Shown here: positions 1-6,821 of the stretch, one piece after another
How the letters are laid out: every line of letters begins with the position of its first letter
How positions within the stretch are numbered: the stretch's first letter is position 1
Notes under the pieces: generated by a model
What the model was told of the DNA's origin: nothing
Seen by the model: the letters and a program-made list of their open reading frames with translations, nothing else
Databases searched by the model: none
Translations under genes and position numbers: made by a program
Assembly (NCBI RefSeq): GCF_018283645.1
Contig: NZ_JAGSXH010000067.1
Coordinates: forward strand, 1 to 33,601
Direction: 5' to 3'
Length of the DNA: 33,601 nt
DNA from: Actinocrinis puniceicyclus
Lineage (GTDB): Bacteria; Actinomycetota; Actinomycetes; Streptomycetales; Catenulisporaceae

Positions 1-50
1 GCCCTGCCACGCCTCGCCCTGCTACGCCCCGCCCTGCCACGCCTCGCCCT
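1..50. repeat. Imperfect tandem repeat at the 3' end of the phosphopantetheinyl transferase gene
   Basis: Bases 1-20 and 31-50 are identical, separated by a related ten-base unit, so the stretch is an approximately 30-bp repeat built of CGCC-rich decamers. It spans the last codons of the leftward phosphopantetheinyl transferase. The TAG stop of that gene (22-24) exists only because one copy reads CTAC where the other reads CCAC, so the repeat would otherwise extend the reading frame. The repeat may continue beyond the window edge. Confidence 0.75.
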
Positions 51-804
51 CGTGTTGGATCAGCGAGCGTGCGGCCGAGAGCGGCCAGGCCACGGCGCCG
101 GCGTGACCCTCCGGTACGCGCAGATCGTGCACTTGCCAGGTTGAGGCGACCGGGCCGGGAAGGCTGATCCGCACCGGCCCGCCGTCGTGTGGCGCGGTGT
201 CGATGGCGCTCAGGTCGGTGACGATTCCGATGCCGGCCGCCTTCGTGGCCGCTTCCTTGCGGCACCAGGACCGGAAGAAAAGCCGAGAACGCTGCGCCGC
301 AGGGGCCTGATCGATACGCGCCCGGTCGGCCGGAGAAAGGGCGTGCCGGCCGAGCGCGGCGAGGTTCGCGGGACGTAAGGCTTCTACGTCCACCCCGACG
401 TCGCAGCCGTCGGCGAGTGCCACCACGGCGGCGGTGTCGGTGCGCGAGAGGCTGAAGCGCAGCGTGCATTCCGCGAGTGCCACGCGGGGACGACCGTGTT
501 GCGCGGTATCCGGGCCCTGTCCGCAGTGCGCGCAGCGGTCGCGCCCGATCGGGACCGCTGCCGGCTCCATGCCCAAGGCGCGCCCCACGATCCGCCGCAC
601 CGCGGCCCGGCCGCCGGCGTACCGCGCGGCGAGCAGCGGCGCGCAGAAGGACGACGCCGCGGCGCGCTCGCTCGCGTCGAGCAGTGCGAGATCGTCAGGA
701 CGCGGACGTTCGGCGAACGGCACGATCCAGACCTCGATGACGCCGGCGCGAGGCGTGGCGCGCGCCGCCGCGCTCGTGCGCACGTCTGGCTGCGCGGACG
801 GCAA
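22..804 (-). CDS. Sfp-type 4'-phosphopantetheinyl transferase
   Basis: This protein of about 260 residues transfers the 4'-phosphopantetheine arm of coenzyme A to the conserved serine of carrier domains, converting the NRPS T domains and the free carrier of this cluster to holo form. Seen: an FSLSRTD block (residues 117-123, the usual FNLSHS position), GVDVE with the Mg-binding acids D139 and E141, and WCRKEAATKA (180-189) with the catalytic E184 and K188. The length fits the Sfp/EntD class. The longest frame opens with TTG at 804; a GTG at 781-783 is an alternative and neither has a convincing Shine-Dalgarno sequence. It lies 21 bp after the diiron oxygenase gene and is probably cotranscribed with it. 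The C-terminus runs into a tandem repeat. Function is secure; the start is not. Confidence 0.93.
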   Translation of the reverse strand: MPSAQPDVRTSAAARATPRAGVIEVWIVPFAERPRPDDLALLDASERAAASSFCAPLLAARYAGGRAAVRRIVGRALGMEPAAVPIGRDRCAHCGQGPDTAQHGRPRVALAECTLRFSLSRTDTAAVVALADGCDVGVDVEALRPANLAALGRHALSPADRARIDQAPAAQRSRLFFRSWCRKEAATKAAGIGIVTDLSAIDTAPHDGGPVRISLPGPVASTWQVHDLRVPEGHAGAVAWPLSAARSLIQHEGEAWQGGA

Positions 805-825
805 GCGGAACGCCGCGGCAGAGGC

Positions 826-1860
826 TCAGCGCGCGGCGGGCGCGACACCCTGGAAGGCGTCGGGCCGGGCCAGCGACTCCGCCAGCAGCAGATCCCTGAT
901 CCTGTCGCTCATCAGGCCGATCTGGCGCAGCACCTGGATCACCTTGAAGAACAGCAGCTGCCGGAAACCGGACATCATCGGGTCGTTCTTCGCGAACCGC
1001 ACGCCGGCCTCGGCGTCCAGGGCGAGGCGCTCCCACACCTCGCGCAGCAGGAAACGCTGCGACATCAGGTGGATCGCCTCGCACAGGAACTCGTCGCGCT
1101 CGGCCAGTTCGCGACTGGTCATCTCCTCGTAGAGCCCGGTCAGGGCGATCACGCCGAACGAGATGTGGCGCGCCTCGTCACGGGCGATCATCCGGGTGAT
1201 CGAGGTGATGATCGGATCGCCGAAACCGGTGCTGGCCACGCGCGTCGCGGCCAGCGCGAGACCCTCGACGACGACCTGCATGCCGAGGTAGACGATGTCC
1301 CAGCGAGACTCGGACAGCAGATCCGTCAGCAGTGCCTTGAGACCGGGGTTGATCGGATACCGCACCCCGAGCTTCTCGTCGATGTAGCGCGCGTACGCCT
1401 CGACGTGGCGCGCTTCGTCCGCCACCTGGGCGGCCGCGTACGTCTTCGACTCCATGTCTGGCACCGTCTCGACGAGCCGGGCCGTGGTCAGCAGCGCGCC
1501 CTGCTCGCCGTGCAGGAACTGGCTGACCATCCAGGCCTGGTACTCCCAGCGGAAGGTGTCCCACAGTCCGGGCGGCACCGGGCTGCCCGGCGCGGAGGCG
1601 AAGGGCGCGACGGCCGCGCCGTGCTCGGCCGAGATCGGCGCGCCGAACCTGACGTCGTAGCTCCAGTCGATGTCCGTGGTCGCGTTCCACTGCGCTGTCT
1701 TGCTCTTCTCGTACAGGCCCCACAACCGGTTGTCCCGGCTGCCGTAGTCCCAGGTGATGATCGACCGGATGCGCGCCTCGATGCCGAGCAGGTCGGGGTT
1801 CGCCCCGTCGGGGGTGAACAGCGCCGGCGCGCTGCCGTTCTCTGCGGCCCTCTCGGCCAT
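826..1860 (-). CDS. Ferritin-like diiron oxygenase, AurF/CmlI-type (putative N-oxygenase)
   Basis: A 344-residue helical protein with two copies of the pattern E-X28-D-E-x-R-H: E119 with DEARH at 148-152, and E199 with DEARH at 228-232. This duplicated motif supplies the carboxylate and histidine ligands of the dinuclear iron site in AurF and CmlI, which oxidise arylamines to nitro groups, and in related enzymes acting on aliphatic amines. It therefore probably performs N-oxygenation, but C-hydroxylation is possible and the substrate cannot be read from sequence. The ATG at 1860 is preceded by AGGAGAGGA (1872-1880). It is the first gene of a leftward unit with the phosphopantetheinyl transferase, and is driven from the shared divergent promoter region. 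It may act on a free amino acid, a carrier-bound residue or the finished peptide. Confidence 0.82.
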   Translation of the reverse strand: MAERAAENGSAPALFTPDGANPDLLGIEARIRSIITWDYGSRDNRLWGLYEKSKTAQWNATTDIDWSYDVRFGAPISAEHGAAVAPFASAPGSPVPPGLWDTFRWEYQAWMVSQFLHGEQGALLTTARLVETVPDMESKTYAAAQVADEARHVEAYARYIDEKLGVRYPINPGLKALLTDLLSESRWDIVYLGMQVVVEGLALAATRVASTGFGDPIITSITRMIARDEARHISFGVIALTGLYEEMTSRELAERDEFLCEAIHLMSQRFLLREVWERLALDAEAGVRFAKNDPMMSGFRQLLFFKVIQVLRQIGLMSDRIRDLLLAESLARPDAFQGVAPAAR

Positions 1861-1928
1861 CTCGGCGCCCGTCCTCTCCTGGTCCGCGCGGGCGCGCGCC
1901 GCCGTTCGCCGCGGCGCGCATCATGTCA

Positions 1929-1975
1929 ATCTTCTGAGTCGAAGGGCCTGGTGACCAGGCAACGGCGCGGCAACT
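1929..1975 (-). promoter_or_regulatory. Leftward cluster promoter with two direct-repeat hexamers (diiron oxygenase unit)
   Basis: Read on the minus strand, two GTTGCC hexamers (complements of GGCAAC at 1969-1974 and 1958-1963) are spaced exactly 11 bp, the second followed by TGG. A GAAGAT hexamer (1929-1934) starts 29 bp after the second repeat and fits a -10 box. The oxygenase ATG lies about 60 bp further on. The same layout occurs at three other promoters of the cluster. Direct repeats one helical turn apart upstream of a -10 are typical of SARP-family activators; the identity of the binding protein is inferred. Confidence 0.65.
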
Positions 1976-1983
1976 GGACGGCA

Positions 1984-2035
1984 GGCAAGTTGCCGGTGGC
2001 CTTGCCTGGCAGCCGGCCGGGACGCACCGCAGGAT
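1984..2035 (+). promoter_or_regulatory. Rightward cluster promoter with hexamer repeats (aminotransferase)
   Basis: GTTGCC at 1989-1994 and CTTGCCTGG from 2001 form the rightward pair, here 12 bp apart. CAGGAT at 2030-2035 is a candidate -10, starting 29 bp after the second hexamer, and the aminotransferase ATG is at 2093. The first hexamer is also part of a perfect palindrome, GGCAA-G-TTGCC (1984-1994), so a dimeric regulator could bind there as well. Confidence 0.65.
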
Positions 2036-2092
2036 GTGCCTGATCCGCCCGCGCCCGCCGCGCGTTCGCAAACCTCGGAGTGTGCCTTGAAC

Positions 2093-3379
2093 ATGACAGT
2101 CCCGGATCCGGCGAAGCCCGCGGCGGCCGGCCCGGCGAGCGACCCGCGGGACACGGTCGAGCTGTTCGCCGCGGCCGCCGCGCACCTGGTCGAGGGTGTG
2201 GCCGCGCGGCACCGCGTGATCGGCTCCGGGGCCATGGAGCAGCGCGCCGAGGGCGCCCGGGTGCAGTTGTCCAACGGCCGCTCGGTGCTGGATTTCGGCA
2301 GTTACGCCGTGCCGCTGTTCGGGCATCGGCCGCAGCACGTGCTCGACGCGGTGCGCGAGGCCCTGGACACGATGCCGACCTCGACGAAGCTGCTCGCGAA
2401 TCCGTACGCGGCCCGGCTGTCCAGGCGGCTCACCGACGCGATCGACCCGGGTCGGCTCACCCGCGTCTGGTTCGGGCTGAACGGGTCGGACGCGGTGGAG
2501 GCGGCGCTCAAGCTGGCGATCGCGCGCACCGGTACGCCCGCGATCCTCGCGGTCGAGGGCGGTTTCCACGGCAAGAGCATGGGCGCGCTGGCCGCCACCC
2601 ATGACGCGCAGCGCAGGGCGCCGGTACTCGGCTTCCTGGGTGATGTGCGGCACCTGCCCTGGGAGCCGGACGCGGTCGCCCGCGCGGCGGCCGAAGCGCC
2701 GTTCGCGGCGCTGATCGTGGAACCGGTGCAGGGCGAGGGCGGCGGGCGGTTCCTGCCGCCGCAGCTGCTGCGGCGGTGGAGCGACGACGCGCACGCGGCC
2801 GGGGCGTTCGTGATCGCCGACGAGATTCAGTGCGGGCTGCGCCGCTGCGGCGCGATGTCGCTGTCCGTGGCGCACGGCATGCAGCCGGACGCGGTCCTGT
2901 TCGGCAAGCCGCTCGGCGGCGGCGTGATGCCGCTGTCCGCGGCGGTGTGCACCGAGGAACTGTTCGCGCCGCTGCGCGACGATCCGTTCTTCCACACGGC
3001 GACCTTCTCCGGGCATCCGGTGTCGTGCGCGGCCGGGCTGGCCGCGCTCGACCTGCTGGAGAGCGGGCCGGAGCGGTTCGACGCGGGCGGCGCGGCGCTG
3101 GCGCAGGGGCTCGGGGCGCTGGCGAAGAAGTACCCGGACATCCTCGTGGACACCCGCTGCGCGGGACTGTTCGGCGTGCTGGAGTTCGCCGCGGCCGAGC
3201 AGGCAGGGCTGGCGATCCTGGAGGCCGGCCGGCGCGGGCTGTTGGTGGCGCAGTGCTTGACGGCTCCCGCGGTGCTGCGGATGCTTCCGCCCGCGGCGGT
3301 GACCGAGGAGCAGTTGGAGCAGGCGTTCGACATCCTCGACACGTGCTGCCTGAAGGTCCAGCGGCGCACGGTTCGGTGA
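2093..3379 (+). CDS. Class III (acetylornithine/diaminobutyrate type) PLP aminotransferase
   Basis: A fold-type I, class III aminotransferase of 428 residues that transfers amino groups, usually at a terminal (omega) position. Seen: the FGLNGSDAVEAALKLA block that contacts the cofactor phosphate, IVEPVQGEGGG, the IADEIQCG motif with the aspartate that contacts the pyridine nitrogen, and LFGKPLGGG with the Schiff-base lysine K272. The ATG at 2093 is preferred because GGAG lies at 2077-2080 and because an earlier ATG at 2036 would overlap the predicted -10. It is a single-gene rightward unit ended by a strong hairpin. In this setting it may make a diamino acid building block or aminate an oxidised chain. 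Substrate is not predictable. Confidence 0.88.
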   Translation: MTVPDPAKPAAAGPASDPRDTVELFAAAAAHLVEGVAARHRVIGSGAMEQRAEGARVQLSNGRSVLDFGSYAVPLFGHRPQHVLDAVREALDTMPTSTKLLANPYAARLSRRLTDAIDPGRLTRVWFGLNGSDAVEAALKLAIARTGTPAILAVEGGFHGKSMGALAATHDAQRRAPVLGFLGDVRHLPWEPDAVARAAAEAPFAALIVEPVQGEGGGRFLPPQLLRRWSDDAHAAGAFVIADEIQCGLRRCGAMSLSVAHGMQPDAVLFGKPLGGGVMPLSAAVCTEELFAPLRDDPFFHTATFSGHPVSCAAGLAALDLLESGPERFDAGGAALAQGLGALAKKYPDILVDTRCAGLFGVLEFAAAEQAGLAILEAGRRGLLVAQCLTAPAVLRMLPPAAVTEEQLEQAFDILDTCCLKVQRRTVR

Positions 3380-3419
3380 CGCCGCGGCCCGCGGCAGCCC
3401 TGTTTCGACGCTCTCGCTC

Positions 3420-3449
3420 GGCGTTGGCTCAGCGCTCTGAGCCAACGCC
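3420..3449. terminator. Bidirectional hairpin terminator between convergent genes
   Basis: A perfect 13-bp stem, GGCGTTGGCTCAG at 3420-3432 pairing with CTGAGCCAACGCC at 3437-3449, closes a CGCT loop. It sits in the 100-bp gap between the rightward aminotransferase (ends 3379) and the leftward P450 (ends 3480). There is no long T-run, as usual in high-GC actinomycetes, but the stem strength and convergent position suit termination of both units. Confidence 0.8.
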
Positions 3450-3479
3450 TGAACCAGTGCTCCGGCTCAGCTCTGTTGT

Positions 3480-4832
3480 TCAGTGCGCGACCGGGCAGCC
3501 GCTCCCCGCGGAAGTCTCCGACGATGCCTGGTCCGACTGCGCCGCCCAGGTGCCGGGCCGGTAGCGCGGGTCCATCCGCAGCCGCACCGGCAGGCTGCTG
3601 AACCCGCTCAGGAAGTTCGAGTAGACCGGCCGCGGCTCGCCCGCCGACTCGATACCGGCCCCCTCGCCCGCGCCGTCTGCCACCATCGTGCGCAACGCCT
3701 CAAGCGCCGCCCCGATCTCGGCCCTGGCCAGATAAGAACCCAGACAGAAGTGCGGCCCGTAGGCGAAGGTCAGGTGCTTGTTCGGCGTGCGGGCCGGGTC
3801 GAACACGTCCGCGTCAGGGAACTGACGCTCATCGCGGTTCGCGGAGACGTTCCACACCGTCACCTTGTCCCCGGCCTCGATGAAGCTCCCGTGGATCAGC
3901 GCGTCCTGCGTCGCGGTGCGCCCCGCGTGCAGCGTCGGTGTGGTCCAGCGCAGCACCTCCTCCACGGCGGTCTCGATCGCGGCCCGCCCGCTCTTGACCG
4001 CCGCCCACGCCTGCGGCCGCTCGATCAGCCCGCGCAGCCCGCCGATCATCGAGAAACGCGTCGTCTCGTCCCCGCCGAGGATGAGGCTGTAACAGTTGAG
4101 CACCACCTCCTCGCCGGTCAGCGGGCGCCCGCCGACCCGGCCCCGAACCAGGAGGCTGACCAGGTCGTCGCCGGGCCGCTCGCGTCGGCTCTCGGCCAGT
4201 TGCGCGAAGTACAGCAGGATCTCGCTCTTGGCCGTCCACGTGTCCGTCTGCGTGGGCGCGCCGTCCGGCGAGGCCAGCGCGCTGGAGGTCAGGCGCAGGA
4301 TCTGCGCGCGGTCCGCGTCCGGCACGTCCAGCAGGTCACAGATCGCCGCCAGCGGAACGCGCGCGGCCACGTCCGTGGCGAAGTCGCTCTCGCCGCGCAG
4401 CACCGCCTCCTCGACCAGCCGCCCGGTCACCCGGCGCACGCTGCGCACGATCGGCGCCAGCGCCTTCGGGGTGAACGCCTTGAGCATCAGGCCACGCAGT
4501 TCGGCGTGGTGCGGCCCGTCGGTGACCGCGGCCATCTTCCCGGCCGCCGAGTCCGCTCCGGCCAGCAGCGTCTCCAGCACGTTGCCGTGTTCCGAGGTGA
4601 ACCGCACGGTGTCCCGGTAGATCCCGGCCACGTCGGCGTACCGGGTGATCACCCAGTAGCCTGATTCCCGGCCGGGCTCCTGGTGCCAGTACGCCGGCTC
4701 CTCGTCGCGCAGGTACCGCCACACCTCGGTCAGGTCGGATTCGGCGTGCAGGCGCGGATCGGCCAGGTCGAGCCGCGGCAGATCGTCGGGCCGCAGCGGC
4801 ACACGCGCGCCGCGCCCGGCGGAAAGCGTCAC
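3480..4832 (-). CDS. Cytochrome P450
   Basis: A soluble bacterial P450 of 450 residues. Seen: the I-helix oxygen-activation motif LGGDETTR, the K-helix ExxR in EEVLRW, and the heme-binding loop FAYGPHFCLG with the thiolate ligand C363. The GTG start at 4832 forms a GTGA overlap with the stop of the upstream SDR gene, so translation is probably coupled. It is the last gene of the long leftward NRPS unit and faces the hairpin at 3420-3449. It most likely hydroxylates, couples or otherwise oxidises the peptide or a carrier-bound amino acid; no redox partner gene is in the window. No feature identifies it as one of the P450s recruited by X domains, and no X domain is seen in the NRPSs. Confidence 0.93.
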   Translation of the reverse strand: MTLSAGRGARVPLRPDDLPRLDLADPRLHAESDLTEVWRYLRDEEPAYWHQEPGRESGYWVITRYADVAGIYRDTVRFTSEHGNVLETLLAGADSAAGKMAAVTDGPHHAELRGLMLKAFTPKALAPIVRSVRRVTGRLVEEAVLRGESDFATDVAARVPLAAICDLLDVPDADRAQILRLTSSALASPDGAPTQTDTWTAKSEILLYFAQLAESRRERPGDDLVSLLVRGRVGGRPLTGEEVVLNCYSLILGGDETTRFSMIGGLRGLIERPQAWAAVKSGRAAIETAVEEVLRWTTPTLHAGRTATQDALIHGSFIEAGDKVTVWNVSANRDERQFPDADVFDPARTPNKHLTFAYGPHFCLGSYLARAEIGAALEALRTMVADGAGEGAGIESAGEPRPVYSNFLSGFSSLPVRLRMDPRYRPGTWAAQSDQASSETSAGSGCPVAH

Positions 4833-5572
4833 CGCGTCGCCCCGGCGGTGCCGAACACGGCGGTCGTGGCCCCGGCGGTCTCGCCGCCGTCGACGACGAA
4901 CTCCTGCCCGGTGACGAAGGCGGCCCGCGGATCGGCCAGGAAGTGGAAGAACTCCGCGATCTCCTGCGGGGATGCGTGCCGCCCGGCGGGGATGTTGCGG
5001 TTGGTCTCTTCGAGCATCTCATCGGTGTACTCAGCACGCTGCATCGGAGTGAGCACCGCGCCGGGCGATACGCACGCGACGCGCACGTTCGGGCTCAGTT
5101 CGAGCGCGAACGTGCGGGCGAGCGCGGCTATCGCGGCCTTCGTCGCGTTGTAGTCCGCGTAGAAGGGGTAGCCGCGCAACCCGTTGACCGACGCGGTGGC
5201 CAGCAGCACGCCGTGTCCCTGCGCCACCATGTGCGCAGCCGCGTGCCGCCACAGCGCCAGGACGCCGAGCAGGTTGACGTCCACGACGCGCCGCGCGTCG
5301 GCCTCGGTGATGTCGAGCACGCCGTGCCGCACGCTGATCCCCGCGTTCGCGATCACCACGTCGAGCGCGCCGTACTGCGCGCGTACCTCGTCGACGGCCG
5401 CGCGCACGCCCTCCCAGTCGGCGACGTCGACCTGAATCCAGCGCACCGGGCCGCCGGCTTCGGACGGCGGCTTGACGTCGAGGTTCACGACGCGGTCGCC
5501 GGCCTGCGCGAACCGCTGCGCGGTGGCCTCGCCGATCCCGCTGGACGCCCCGGACACTATGACCGTTCGCAT
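4829..5572 (-). CDS. Short-chain dehydrogenase/reductase (SDR)
   Basis: A classical SDR of 247 residues. Seen: the Rossmann glycine motif GASSGIG (8-14), NAG at 76-78, catalytic S128, and YNATK giving Y141 and K145. An aspartate at position 32, at the end of the second strand (NLDVKPP), suggests NAD(H) rather than NADP(H). The C-terminal FVTGQEFVVDGG is usual for the family. The start is ATG at 5572, 27 bp after the oxygenase stop. Lying between a 2-oxoglutarate oxygenase and a P450, it may oxidise an alcohol introduced by one of them, or reduce a ketone; the substrate is unknown. Confidence 0.92.
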   Translation of the reverse strand: MRTVIVSGASSGIGEATAQRFAQAGDRVVNLDVKPPSEAGGPVRWIQVDVADWEGVRAAVDEVRAQYGALDVVIANAGISVRHGVLDITEADARRVVDVNLLGVLALWRHAAAHMVAQGHGVLLATASVNGLRGYPFYADYNATKAAIAALARTFALELSPNVRVACVSPGAVLTPMQRAEYTDEMLEETNRNIPAGRHASPQEIAEFFHFLADPRAAFVTGQEFVVDGGETAGATTAVFGTAGATR

Positions 5573-5599
5573 CGCGTTCCCTCTCCGGTTCTTCTCGGC

Positions 5600-6613
5600 T
5601 TACTGGACGATCCTGAAGTCGGCCGCGCCGAAGGTCAGGCCGCGGCGCAGGTTGCGGCTGACCGTCAGCTTCTTGAGCCAGCGGTCGGTCCCGTCGTAGC
5701 GCACCTCGAACGAGCGGCGGCCGTGCACCGCGAGGTAGTTGTCCACCACCAGCAGCGTGCCCGGACCGACCACGACCTCCTGCTGCGCGCGCTCGAGTTC
5801 CGCCATGAGCCGGTCGAGCGCGGCCTCCGCCCGGGGATCGCCGCCCACGGCGCGCATGAACGGCCGGTCTATGCGCAGGTAGGGGTGGCGCGCGTCGCCG
5901 AAGAGGACGGCCATCGGCTGCGGATCATCGCGCATGCGCCGCATCCGCTCCAGCGCCGGATTGTCCGGATCGTGCGTCTGCAACTGCCGGACGTGTTCGT
6001 CGTCGGGCAGGATGTAGAAGCGTTCCTGGGCGAGAAGGACGCGGTCGGCCTCGGTCAAGTGCAGATCGCGCACCGAGGAGACGATCGTCGGGACCTGATC
6101 GTGGTTGCGCACGCCCATCAGCAGCAGATAGTCGCAGCGCAGCGGATGGAAGCCGTCCTCGGTGTGGAATTCGAGGAAGGCCTTGCTGCCGTAGCCGTTC
6201 TGCCGTTTCTCATCGCCGCGTATCGGCAGGATGTTCTGCACCACGCGGCCGGACTGGAGACTGGCCCAGGCGAAGGGTTCACCGAGGGTCAGGCCGCTGA
6301 GCGCCAGCCACAGTTCCAGCTCCAGGGTCGGCCGGCCAGGTTCCGCCGCGTCCCAGTGCGCCGGAGTCGGCCCGAGCGCATCGTCGTCGGCGGGGAAGCC
6401 GCGCACGACGCAGACGGCCGCGCGCTCACCGCGGCGCAAGCCCTCCAGGAACTCGCGCAGGCCGCGCGGCAGCTGCCCGGCGGCGGTCCAGCAGTGGTCG
6501 TAGAAACCGGGGTGGACGGGATCGTGCGGCGCGTCGGCCAGCGTCTTGGCCAGCCCGCGCAGTTCGTCGGCCTCGGCGCCGGTCAGCTCGTATTCGTAGG
6601 CTCTCGCGCGCAT
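5600..6613 (-). CDS. Fe(II)/2-oxoglutarate oxygenase, clavaminate-synthase-like (VioC/AsnO/MppO type)
   Basis: A 337-residue non-heme iron oxygenase. Seen: the iron triad H150-x-E152 in FHTEDGFHP, with distal H297 in AVHGRRSF, and R311 fourteen residues later, the spacing of the 2-oxoglutarate-binding arginine in VioC. FHTEDxFHP with Glu rather than Asp is typical of the group that hydroxylates the beta-carbon of free Arg, Asn, enduracididine or similar amino acids (VioC, AsnO, MppO, OrfP). The inferred role is to make a beta-hydroxylated (or desaturated) amino acid for the assembly line. The ATG at 6613 falls one base after the MbtH stop; a longer frame from 6688 overlaps the MbtH gene and is less likely. 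It is distinct from the ScoE-type isonitrile synthases, though only a structural or phylogenetic comparison would settle that. Confidence 0.87.
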   Translation of the reverse strand: MRARAYEYELTGAEADELRGLAKTLADAPHDPVHPGFYDHCWTAAGQLPRGLREFLEGLRRGERAAVCVVRGFPADDDALGPTPAHWDAAEPGRPTLELELWLALSGLTLGEPFAWASLQSGRVVQNILPIRGDEKRQNGYGSKAFLEFHTEDGFHPLRCDYLLLMGVRNHDQVPTIVSSVRDLHLTEADRVLLAQERFYILPDDEHVRQLQTHDPDNPALERMRRMRDDPQPMAVLFGDARHPYLRIDRPFMRAVGGDPRAEAALDRLMAELERAQQEVVVGPGTLLVVDNYLAVHGRRSFEVRYDGTDRWLKKLTVSRNLRRGLTFGAADFRIVQ

Positions 6614-6614
6614 C

Positions 6615-6821
6615 TCAGCCGAGCCGTTCGGCCAGGCTCTTGGGCCGCAGGTCGGTCCAGGTGCGCTCGACGTAGGCGAGGCAGGCATCCCGGCCGTCCG
6701 GACCGTACGCGGCCGACCAGCCGCCGGGGACCTCGGCGAACAGCGGCCACAGCGAGTACTGTCCCTCGTCGTTGACGAGCACGAGGTAGCTGCCCTCGGG
6801 GTTTTCGAAGGGGTTGGTCAC
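6615..6821 (-). CDS. MbtH-like protein
   Basis: A 68-residue MbtH-like protein, the small partner that binds NRPS adenylation domains and is often needed for their solubility and activity. Seen: [10 protein letters not shown], followed by VPGGW and the tail [17 protein letters not shown], which match the family signature of conserved Trp and Pro residues. The GTG start at 6821 forms a GTGA overlap with the stop of the large NRPS, so the two are probably translationally coupled. It could serve the adenylation domains of all three NRPS proteins here. Confidence 0.96.
   Translation of the reverse strand: MTNPFENPEGSYLVLVNDEGQYSLWPLFAEVPGGWSAAYGPDGRDACLAYVERTWTDLRPKSLAERLG

Noticed and set aside
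5600..6613. Isonitrile synthase (ScoE type) as the identity of the 2-oxoglutarate oxygenase
   Set aside because: The FHTEDGFHP layout matches amino-acid beta-hydroxylases, and the thioesterase usually found beside isonitrile genes is missing.
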